Program-made: the position numbers and the translations under genes
Shown here: in pieces, positions 5,597 through 11,900 of the stretch
How positions within the stretch are numbered: the first letter of the stretch is position 1
Layout of the letters: every line of letters starts with the position of its first letter
Notes under the pieces: model-generated
Told to the model about the DNA's origin: nothing
The model's input: the letters and a program-made list of their open reading frames with translations, nothing else
Database searches by the model: none
Source of the DNA: JAERML01 sp035687895
Lineage (GTDB): Bacteria > Bacteroidota > Ignavibacteria > UBA10030 > UBA6906
NCBI GenBank assembly: GCA_035687895.1
Contig: DASRUE010000129.1
Coordinates: forward strand, 1-12,880
Reading direction: 5' to 3'
Length of the DNA stretch: 12,880 nt

Positions 5597-6576
5597 ACGG
5601 GCTCACTGATAGGTTCGGACGAACCCACACGTATCTCCGCATCTCGGTAACGGACAGATGTAACTTGCGGTGCGTATATTGCATGCCTGCGGCAGGGATC
5701 TTTACAAAATCAAAAGAGGAGATTCTCACCTTTGATGAGATCGAGCGCGTCGCTCAGGTGTTCGCCCGCCTCGGCGTCACGAAGATTCGCCTCACAGGGG
5801 GGGAGCCACTCGTCCGCAAGAACCTGCCGGAGCTGGTGCAGCGGCTCACCCGCATTGGAGGTATCCGCACTGTGGGAATGACGACGAATGGTGTTCTTCT
5901 CAGATCTCACATCAAGGAGTTGAAACTCGCAGGACTGGCGAGCATCAATGTCAGCCTCGACACACTTCGGCCTGAACGCTTCGAGAAGATTGCCCTCCGC
6001 TCGCATTACGATGATGTTCTCGCAGGGATTGATGCCGCACTTGAGGAAGGCTTCGCACCGCTCAAACTGAATATGGTGGTAATGGGTGGAGTGAATGATG
6101 ATGAACTGCCTGCCTTCGTTGAGCTGACCAGAAAACGCCCAATCAATGTCCGGTTCATTGAGTTCATGCCCTTCAAGGCAAATCAATGGAATTCAGGAAC
6201 ATTCGTCCCGTACTCGACAATGAGAAGCAACATTGAACAACAGTACGAGTTGCTGCCGGATGACACGGTTCAGGGCGCCGTGGCTCGGGATTTCAGGATT
6301 GCGGGATTTGCCGGGTCCGTCGGCTTCATTACCTCCATGTCTGACCACTTCTGCGATAGCTGCAATCGTCTTCGTCTGACCGCCGATGGATCGATCAAAT
6401 CCTGCTTGTTCTACTCCGCAGAGGTCAACCTGCGTTCCGCACTTAGGGGCGGCGCGAGCAATGAGGTGTTGGAGGACATAATCCGTTCCGCCGTGATCCT
6501 GAAACCCCAGCAGCATCCCGACATGGACGATCTGGTTGAATTGGAGAACCGCTCCATGATTGAAATCGGAGGTTAG
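5593..6576 (+). CDS. moaA: GTP 3',8-cyclase MoaA (radical SAM, first step of molybdopterin synthesis)
   Basis: MoaA converts GTP to 3',8-cH2GTP, which MoaC then makes into cyclic pyranopterin monophosphate, in the cytoplasm. The 327-residue protein has the normal length. The N-terminal radical-SAM [4Fe-4S] motif is CNLRCVYC (C23/C27/C30), followed by the SAM-binding TGGEPLVRKN. The second, substrate-side [4Fe-4S] cluster has C254, C257 and C271 (DHFCDSCNRLRL ... KSCLF). The protein ends in Gly-Gly (326-327), the conserved MoaA tail needed for the cyclase reaction. All key residues are present. The start codon overlaps the previous stop by four bases (ATGA). No moaC is seen in this window, so it must be elsewhere. 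Confidence 0.97.
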   Translation: MNGLTDRFGRTHTYLRISVTDRCNLRCVYCMPAAGIFTKSKEEILTFDEIERVAQVFARLGVTKIRLTGGEPLVRKNLPELVQRLTRIGGIRTVGMTTNGVLLRSHIKELKLAGLASINVSLDTLRPERFEKIALRSHYDDVLAGIDAALEEGFAPLKLNMVVMGGVNDDELPAFVELTRKRPINVRFIEFMPFKANQWNSGTFVPYSTMRSNIEQQYELLPDDTVQGAVARDFRIAGFAGSVGFITSMSDHFCDSCNRLRLTADGSIKSCLFYSAEVNLRSALRGGASNEVLEDIIRSAVILKPQQHPDMDDLVELENRSMIEIGG

Positions 6577-6578
6577 TA

Positions 6579-6686
6579 ATGCGTGACGAGAATGCAGACA
6601 GCATCATTCATGTTCCCAAAGACGCGAGCGAGATAAACTCCGGAGAACAAGTTACGGTCACCTTATTACGATGGGGTCATTTATGA
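6579..6686 (+). pseudogene. 35-codon ORF resembling only the C-terminal tail of MoeA
   Basis: ATG 6579 follows the moaA stop by two bases and has GGAGG (6568-6572) six bases upstream. The TGA (6684-6686) overlaps the next gene's ATG as ATGA. The product contains ADSIIHVPKDASEIN and then SGEQVTVTLLRW. This matches the pattern that closes MoeA domain IV: AN/D-x-I-I-x-x-P, a short spacer, then a-G-E-x-V-x-V-x-L-L. MoeA is molybdopterin molybdenumtransferase, normally about 400 residues, so more than nine tenths is missing. The ORF looks like an in-frame remnant of a deleted moeA between moaA and the MOSC gene, kept with start, ribosome site and coupling intact. It could also be a genuine tiny protein. 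The homology is by eye and short. Confidence 0.5.
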
Positions 6687-7159
6687 ATCATGCCGCTGGA
6701 AAAATCATTGCGGTATCCATCAGTAAGAAAAAGGGAATTCCAAAAACCAACATCTCTGCTGCGAGGCTGGTGGAGGAATGGGGTATTGATGGCGACGTCC
6801 ATGCAGGCAATTGGCATCGGCAGATAAGTCTGCTGGCGATGGAAAGTATAGAGAAGATGCGCGCAAAGGGGCTCAACGTTCGTCCCGGCGCGTTTGCCGA
6901 GAACATTACGACTGAGGGCATTGATATACCGAACCTTTCGGTTGGCGATCGTCTGCGCATCGGCGAAACCGAGTTGGAGGTAACCCAGATCGGTAAGGAG
7001 TGTCACACAAAGTGTGCGATCTACTATCGCGCCGGCGATTGTGTAATGCCGCGTGAGGGAATCTTTGCCCGTGTCGTCCATGGAGGAAAGATATCCGCCG
7101 GAGATGGAGTCGATGTTACTCCAGTGATGGTGTCTTCTCATCCACAAGTAACCAACTGA
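6683..7159 (+). CDS. MOSC-domain protein
   Basis: This 158-residue protein consists of a single MOSC domain, the molybdenum-cofactor sulfurase C-terminal fold that binds or handles Mo cofactor and sulfur. ATG 6683 is preferred over ATG 6671 because it overlaps the upstream stop (ATGA). Visible family features, in order, are IDGDVHAG, RQISLLAMESI, PGAFAENITTEGID, LSVGDRLRIG, GKECHTKCAIYYRAGDCVMPREGIFARV and a C-terminal GDGVDV. The conserved Cys of GKEC and the following cysteines (TKC, GDC) are present. Close relatives are often fused to MoaC or MogA; here the domain stands alone in a moaA-mobA operon. A role in cofactor maturation, delivery or sulfuration is inference. Confidence 0.9.
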   Translation: MNHAAGKIIAVSISKKKGIPKTNISAARLVEEWGIDGDVHAGNWHRQISLLAMESIEKMRAKGLNVRPGAFAENITTEGIDIPNLSVGDRLRIGETELEVTQIGKECHTKCAIYYRAGDCVMPREGIFARVVHGGKISAGDGVDVTPVMVSSHPQVTN

Positions 7160-7172
7160 TCCTGCGCAACAA

Positions 7173-7922
7173 ATGGAAATTCCCTGGGTTTTCCTCCCCC
7201 TGTTTTTTCTCGTGGCCGCATTGTATTCATCTGTGGGCCATGGAGGTGCGTCGGGGTACCTCGCGCTGTTTGCGCTCAGCGGGATGGCTGCCCCTTCGGT
7301 CATTCCCGTGGCTCTCGTTCTCAACATCACCGTCGCTGCAATCAGTTTTTTCAATTACTGGAAGCGTGGCCACTTCTCGCTCTCTCTTCTCCTGCCGTTT
7401 GTCGTGACGTCCGTCCCCGCTGCATATCTCGGCGGACAGACAACCGTGGATGATGAGGTGTTCAGACTTGTGCTGGGGTTGGCGCTGCTGCTCGTTGCTG
7501 TGAGGCTTCTGTTCATCCGGGAACTCCGGCAGCGATCGGGTTCAATGAGCCGGATGCAACGATGGGTTATTGCAGCGCCCGTCGGGTTGGTCCTTGGATT
7601 CCTTTCGGGGATGGTGGGGATTGGCGGTGGCGTGTTTCTCAGCCCGGTGATTCTCTTGCTCGGTTGGGCAGAGATGAAGCGGACAGCCGCCGTCTCCAGT
7701 GCTTTCATTGTGCTGAATTCCATGAGCGGGCTTCTCGGCCATTTCGCACGCGGCACCAACATCGCACTGCCTGTCATAGTCCTCGTCGCCGCGGTTGTGC
7801 TCGGTGGATTCCTCGGCTCTCGACTTGGTGCGCAGCGCTTGAGTGGCAAGCACCTTCAAGTTGCACTTGGACTTGTTCTTGTGGTTGCAGGTGGCAAATT
7901 GATTCTCCCATGGTTGATGTAG
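7173..7922 (+). CDS. TauE/SafE-family membrane protein (putative anion/sulfur-compound permease)
   Basis: This 249-residue inner-membrane protein has about eight hydrophobic segments spread through the chain (for example 5-22, 42-60, 66-86, 98-114, 131-150, 152-166, 197-218 and 228-246). The family's internal duplication is visible: SSVGHGGASGYLA near residue 20 and SGMVGIGGGVFLSP near residue 145. Members export or import sulfite, sulfoacetate, thiosulfate or related anions. It starts 13 bases after the MOSC stop and ends 4 bases before mobA, inside the cofactor operon. Transport of a sulfur compound or an oxyanion connected with cofactor or molybdoenzyme chemistry is plausible but inferred only from position. 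No strong Shine-Dalgarno sequence precedes the start. Confidence 0.85.
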   Translation: MEIPWVFLPLFFLVAALYSSVGHGGASGYLALFALSGMAAPSVIPVALVLNITVAAISFFNYWKRGHFSLSLLLPFVVTSVPAAYLGGQTTVDDEVFRLVLGLALLLVAVRLLFIRELRQRSGSMSRMQRWVIAAPVGLVLGFLSGMVGIGGGVFLSPVILLLGWAEMKRTAAVSSAFIVLNSMSGLLGHFARGTNIALPVIVLVAAVVLGGFLGSRLGAQRLSGKHLQVALGLVLVVAGGKLILPWLM

Positions 7923-7926
7923 GCTT

Positions 7927-8493
7927 ATGATTCGAGCGGATGAGATTACAGGTGTTGTTCTTGCCGGGGGCAAGAGCACACGCATGGGGCAGGACAAAGC
8001 ATTGTTGATGTTGAATGGAAAACCGTTCATCCAGCATATTGCAGAAGCACTGCGGACTGTGTTCGAAGAGGTCATCGTCAGTGCCAACACGACAGAGCAC
8101 AACTTCCTCGGTCTGCCGGCGGTGAAAGACGTATACGAAAACTGTGGTCCGCTTGGCGGTATTCATGCAGCGTTGGGATCGGTGAAGACTCCGTATGTCT
8201 TTACTGTCCCATGTGACACTCCACTTCTCGTTCCAGCAATGGTAGAAACGCTTCTCGCTGAAGCAATGCCCGACCTCATTACAATTGCATCCACCGCCGA
8301 TCGTTTTCAGCCATTGGTGGGTGTGTATCCCAAAGGCTGTCGATCAGCGATGTCTGATTTTCTTGAGTCTGGGCAGAGGAAGGTGAAGGACTTTCTTGAC
8401 ACAGCAACATATCGCACTGTCCGCCTTGAAGCATGGGCGGAGAGGCTGCAGAACATCAATGAGGCGGGTCAGTATCGGGGACTGATACGCTAG
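7927..8493 (+). CDS. mobA: Molybdenum cofactor guanylyltransferase MobA
   Basis: MobA transfers GMP from GTP to Mo-molybdopterin, giving the MGD form; bis-MGD is the cofactor of DMSO-reductase-family enzymes such as the one encoded upstream. The 188-residue length is normal. The N-terminal nucleotide-binding signature is GVVLAGGKSTRMGQDKALL (residues 9-27) and the metal-binding PCDTP centres on D97. Later features are GGIHAAL and RFQPLVGVYPK. ATG 7927 lies four bases after the previous stop. MocA-type cytidylyltransferases are relatives, but LAGGxSxRMGxDKA and the genomic context favour MobA. It is the last gene of the operon; a noncoding stretch follows. Confidence 0.93.
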   Translation: MIRADEITGVVLAGGKSTRMGQDKALLMLNGKPFIQHIAEALRTVFEEVIVSANTTEHNFLGLPAVKDVYENCGPLGGIHAALGSVKTPYVFTVPCDTPLLVPAMVETLLAEAMPDLITIASTADRFQPLVGVYPKGCRSAMSDFLESGQRKVKDFLDTATYRTVRLEAWAERLQNINEAGQYRGLIR

Positions 8494-8851
8494 ATTTGGC
8501 TTGGGTCTCTTGTGCGTTGTGTTCTTCGGCAGGGAGTACTGGTATTCGACCCGAACACATCAGTGAAGCCATCCGGTACAGGAGCCTCGACAGGAATCTC
8601 CTCTCGTGATTGAGTTCACGCCAGACTCTTCTTGTTTACTACTTCCTGCATTTCATCTCACAAACATGCGCGCCATGTTCTACCCAATTTTCACTTAATA
8701 GACATCTTCACGGGTTGAACAAAAATATATCTCGCGTCATACCTGCTGGGTTCTTGACAATCTCTCCTGCACGGTGCATATTGAACGTGAGCTTTTTCCC
8801 TTCCTGTTGTAGCACTCAAACACGTTCAGACATACGTCGTCGGGAGTACAT
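8494..8851 (+). other. Noncoding stretch after mobA
   Basis: I see no gene in these 358 bases. The one frame open over part of it (8610 onward) crosses the promoter and the following gene out of frame. The stretch carries the promoter listed at 8754-8782. No strong intrinsic terminator for the cofactor operon was found; only a 4-pair GGAG...CTCC possibility lies near 8580-8600. Confidence 0.5.
8754..8782 (+). promoter_or_regulatory. Sigma70-like promoter for the pilin-like gene
   Basis: TTGACA (8754-8759) is a perfect -35 box. CATATT (8777-8782) is a 4/6 -10 box at the ideal 17-base spacing. It lies about 70 bases upstream of the GTG start of the next gene. Bacteroidota-type organisms often use a different -7 motif, so activity here depends on the host. 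Confidence 0.5.
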
Positions 8852-9262
8852 GTGGGACAACAACAGATTCTGTTCCTCGTTCTCGGTATGTGCATTGTCG
8901 GGATTGCCGTGTCTGTCGGATTCATCAGCATTCAGGAGCAGGCTGTCGGTGATAACCGGACAGTCATCTTCGATGAACTACGACAGCTCGGTATCAAGGC
9001 ACAAACATATTATCGACAGCCGTTTGATGTAGGGGGCGGCGGAGGATCTTTCTTGCGGGTGAACATGCTTCCCAACGGCCTTGAAACTTTCGGCGGCGCG
9101 CGATCCACTCCACATGCAGAGTTTCTCATCAAGCGGAGTGGCAATTCTTCACGGACACAAATACTCGCAGTCGGGACAACCGGTGGTATCAACCCCGCGC
9201 TTCCCGTACGGATGTTAATGACCGTTTGGCCTGACAGCACACACATTGATGTCCTGAACTGA
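8852..9262 (+). CDS. Small pilin-like membrane-anchored/secreted protein, function unknown
   Basis: This 136-residue protein starts at GTG 8852, chosen because GGGAG (8842-8846) lies five bases upstream and the product then begins MGQQQ directly before a hydrophobic helix (about 6-27). There is no Arg/Lys-rich leader and no classical prepilin G-F-T-L-I-E cleavage site. After the helix comes a polar segment (QAVGDNRTVIFDELRQLGIKAQTYYRQP) resembling the alpha1-C helix of type IV pilins, then a Gly-rich turn (GGGGGSFLRV) and a beta-rich C-terminal domain. I recall similar 'MGQQQ...' proteins in Ignavibacteria-like genomes, without a characterised role. It appears monocistronic, with its own promoter. 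A pseudopilin-like surface or secretion role is inference. Confidence 0.75.
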   Translation: MGQQQILFLVLGMCIVGIAVSVGFISIQEQAVGDNRTVIFDELRQLGIKAQTYYRQPFDVGGGGGSFLRVNMLPNGLETFGGARSTPHAEFLIKRSGNSSRTQILAVGTTGGINPALPVRMLMTVWPDSTHIDVLN

Positions 9263-9325
9263 CAGGTCCTTCCGCGCACGTAACCCACTTTATCATTACC
9301 TCAACCGGCTACTCTGTCATCAGCG

Positions 9326-9354
9326 TTGAATCTCCACGCCGCTTTCCGTACCTT
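9326..9354 (+). promoter_or_regulatory. Weak candidate promoter before the isocitrate dehydrogenase gene
   Basis: TTGAAT (9326-9331) and TACCTT (9349-9354) are 17 bases apart. The second box also reads TACCTTGG, close to the Bacteroidota-type TAnnTTTG element. Matches are only moderate. Confidence 0.3.
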
Positions 9355-9396
9355 GGTGTGCAAGCCTTGCCTTAGGATCTCATCAGAAGGAAGAGA

Positions 9397-10404
9397 ATGC
9401 ACAAGGTAACATTGATTCCGGGAGACGGGATTGGTCCGAGCATTGCCGATGCTGCCGTCAAGATCATCGCAGCCACGGGGGTGAAGATTGATTGGGACAA
9501 AGTAGAGGCTGGCCTGAGCGCGATTGATAAGTACAAAGATCCGCTCCCGCCCCACGTGACAGAGTCCATCGCTCGTACCCGCGTTGCACTAAAGGGGCCT
9601 CTCACGACGCCGGTCGGTTCCGGTTTTCGGAGCGTGAACGTTGCGCTCCGCAAGGAGTTCGATTTATACGTCAACCTCCGTCCGGCGAAGTCATTTGAGG
9701 GAGTTCCGTCGCGGTACAAAGATATTGATCTGGTGATTGTTCGGGAGAACACGGAGGAATTTTACGCAGGCATCGAGCACTACATTGATCCGTCACGAAG
9801 TGCAGCTGAGACCATCGGTATTGTGACACGATCCGGCTCTGAGCGGATCGTAAAATACGCCTATGAGTATGCTCGCGAACAGAAGCGGAAAAAGGTAACC
9901 ACAGTCCACAAAGCCAACATCCTGAAATATACAGGGGGGCTTTTTCTTGAAGTGTCACGCGCCGTTGGTGCGCAGTATCCGGATCTGATCACCAATGACA
10001 AGATTATCGACAACATGGCGATGCAGATGGTTGTGAACCCCCATCAGTTTGACGTCATTGTCACGACAAATCTTTTTGGCGACATTCTTTCCGATCTCGC
10101 TTCGGGGCTTGTTGGGGGCCTTGGACTGGCGCCCGGCGCCAACATCGGGTACACTGCTTCAATTTTCGAGGCGGTCCACGGAAGCGCGCCGGATATAGCG
10201 GGGAAGAACCTCGCCAATCCCTGTGCCCTTGTGCTGGCGGCGGCGATGATGCTCCGGCACCTGAAGGAGAGCAGCGCCGCCGATAGAATTGAGAATGCGG
10301 TTGCGGCCGTGTTGAAAGAAGGTAAATCGGTGACGAGGGACTTGAGTCCTGCCCACGCTGTGGGGACCATAGAGATGACGGAAGCTATCATCGGAAAGCT
10401 GTAA
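9397..10404 (+). CDS. NAD-dependent isocitrate dehydrogenase
   Basis: This 335-residue cytoplasmic TCA-cycle enzyme oxidatively decarboxylates isocitrate to 2-oxoglutarate. ATG 9397 is preceded by AGAAGGAAGAGA. Visible motifs are IPGDGIGPS at the N-terminus, the substrate loop RSVNVALRKEFDLYVNLRP (where the family has the phosphorylatable Ser), VIVRENTEEFYAGIEH, and the metal-binding Asp segment NLFGDILSDLASGL. The cofactor loop HGSAPDI (261-267) has Asp266-Ile267 where NADP enzymes such as E. coli Icd have Lys-Tyr, which predicts NAD use. 3-Isopropylmalate and homoisocitrate dehydrogenases are relatives, but the RSVNVAL and YAGIEH segments fit isocitrate dehydrogenase. It appears to be a single-gene unit, ending at a hairpin facing a convergent operon. 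Confidence 0.93.
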   Translation: MHKVTLIPGDGIGPSIADAAVKIIAATGVKIDWDKVEAGLSAIDKYKDPLPPHVTESIARTRVALKGPLTTPVGSGFRSVNVALRKEFDLYVNLRPAKSFEGVPSRYKDIDLVIVRENTEEFYAGIEHYIDPSRSAAETIGIVTRSGSERIVKYAYEYAREQKRKKVTTVHKANILKYTGGLFLEVSRAVGAQYPDLITNDKIIDNMAMQMVVNPHQFDVIVTTNLFGDILSDLASGLVGGLGLAPGANIGYTASIFEAVHGSAPDIAGKNLANPCALVLAAAMMLRHLKESSAADRIENAVAAVLKEGKSVTRDLSPAHAVGTIEMTEAIIGKL

Positions 10405-10410
10405 CGCGAA

Positions 10411-10439
10411 TGCAGCGGAATGGTGGCCATTCCGCTGCA
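10411..10439. terminator. Perfect hairpin between convergent genes
   Basis: TGCAGCGGAATGG (10411-10423) is repeated inverted as CCATTCCGCTGCA (10427-10439) around a 3-base loop. It lies 6 bases after the isocitrate dehydrogenase stop and 21 bases from the stop of the opposing gene. Neither side has a clear T tract, so it may act as a bidirectional terminator or mRNA 3'-end stabiliser. Confidence 0.6.
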
Positions 10440-10460
10440 CGTCCGAGACGACGAGAAGAA

Positions 10461-11900
10461 CTACTGAGTCAGCCTTTTCCCTTCAACGTCACACAACACC
10501 GTCTCGCCCAGGTGAAGGCTTGTTACACTTTCCTTTACCACGTTCAAATCTCCTACCACTACTACTGCCATCCGCGATGTATCAAGGTACTTTTGAGCCG
10601 CGTTGTGCACCTCATCCAGTGATACCTTGTTGATGTTAACGAGGTACGTGTCATAGTAGTTTTCCGGGAGCTGATAAAGGACAACGTTCTGAAGCGCTCC
10701 TGCAATTTGAGCCGGCGTCTCAAAGCCAAGTGCGAAGTTGCCTGTCATTCCCTTCTTTGCAAACGCAAGCTCCCCGGTCGTAATCCCTTCCTTGTACATG
10801 CGGTCGATCTCGTGAATGAACTCCTGGACCGCACTGTCCGTCTTGGCTGTTGTCACCCCGCCGCCGGCCACAAAAGGCCCAGCTTGCTTGTTGAATGAAA
10901 ATCCGGATCGGGCACCATACGTGAAGCCTCGTTTTTCCCGCAAGTTGATGTTCAATCGACTGGAAAACTGTCCCCCGAGTATCCGGTTCATGATGGTGAT
11001 CGGGAAGAAATCTGGCGTGTTCCTCGCCGCGGCGGGCGAACCGATCCGGATCTCCGATTGCGCAGCGCCGGGTTTGTCAATCAGATAGACGCACCTCCGG
11101 TTGATGGAGGGGGAGGGAGGGAGGGAACCTGTTGGGACAATCGCAGATTTCCACGCGGCGAGTCCTTTTTCCAGTCGCTTCGTGATGTCCTTAAGAGTAA
11201 CATCGCCAACAACAATCAGCGTTGCATTGTTCGGCCGGTAGTAGGTATTGTAGAACGCGACGAGATTCTCACGAGTCATTGCGTTCAGTGACCTCTCCGA
11301 GCCAGAGGCATCGTTACCGTAGGGATGGTGTGCTCCGTACAGGATGAAGTTGAATGCAAGGGATGCAATAGTCCCGGGGCGATCCTTCTGCTGAAGGAGG
11401 CCCGTGAGGCGCTGCTTCTTCAGTCTCTCAAACTCCTTTTGAGGAAAGGTGGCGTTGGAGATGACATCGGTGAATACTGCAACGGCGTCATCAAGACGGC
11501 GGGTGATCGTGTTCAACGAAACAAATGACCCATCCACGGTTGACCGCGTGGTGAGATTTGCGCCAAGAAATTCCAGTTCATCGGCAATGGAGAGAGCGTC
11601 TCTACTAACGGTGCCTTCATCCAGAACTTCGGCCGTCATGGAAGCGATCCCCGGTTTGTCGATGGGATCGTGGTCTGATCCCGACTGGATCACAAGGTTG
11701 AAGGCCACCATAGGAAGCTCATGGTCCTCCACGAGCCACACAGAGAGTCCGTTGGTCAGAGTTGCCTTCTGAATCTTCGGGAGTTGTACGGTTGGCGTCG
11801 CCAGTGCCTCAGGTCTCTTGGTCCGGTCCAGCTCTCCCTGACTTCGTGCGCTAAAAAATGCAAAGGTCATCATGATGACGAGGATTGTTGAGGTGCTCAT
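10461..11900 (-). CDS. M16-family peptidase subunit lacking the zinc motif (R/Y-type partner)
   Basis: This 479-residue secreted protein has a Sec signal over about residues 1-21 (STILVIMMTFAFFSARS). It has the two-lobed M16B layout: the first lobe starts at KATLTNGLSVWLVEDHELPMV, a Pro/Ser linker lies at 260-266, and the second lobe carries LREKRGFTYGARSGF. At the place of the zinc motif HxxEH the sequence is GIASMTAEVLDEGT, with S87, A90 and E91 replacing His, Glu and His, so this subunit should be catalytically inactive alone. R324 and Y328 provide the substrate-binding Arg/Tyr pair. In heterodimeric M16B enzymes and mitochondrial processing peptidase, zinc and R/Y functions are split or paired in this way. 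Its ATG overlaps the upstream M16 stop (ATGA), with GGAG before it. Periplasmic peptide degradation is the likely role. Confidence 0.92.
   Translation of the reverse strand: MSTSTILVIMMTFAFFSARSQGELDRTKRPEALATPTVQLPKIQKATLTNGLSVWLVEDHELPMVAFNLVIQSGSDHDPIDKPGIASMTAEVLDEGTVSRDALSIADELEFLGANLTTRSTVDGSFVSLNTITRRLDDAVAVFTDVISNATFPQKEFERLKKQRLTGLLQQKDRPGTIASLAFNFILYGAHHPYGNDASGSERSLNAMTRENLVAFYNTYYRPNNATLIVVGDVTLKDITKRLEKGLAAWKSAIVPTGSLPPSPSINRRCVYLIDKPGAAQSEIRIGSPAAARNTPDFFPITIMNRILGGQFSSRLNINLREKRGFTYGARSGFSFNKQAGPFVAGGGVTTAKTDSAVQEFIHEIDRMYKEGITTGELAFAKKGMTGNFALGFETPAQIAGALQNVVLYQLPENYYDTYLVNINKVSLDEVHNAAQKYLDTSRMAVVVVGDLNVVKESVTSLHLGETVLCDVEGKRLTQ

Noticed and set aside
8610..9032. 140-codon frame overlapping the pilin-like gene
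   Set aside because: It crosses the promoter and the ribosome site of the better-supported GTG 8852 gene, and its residues look random.
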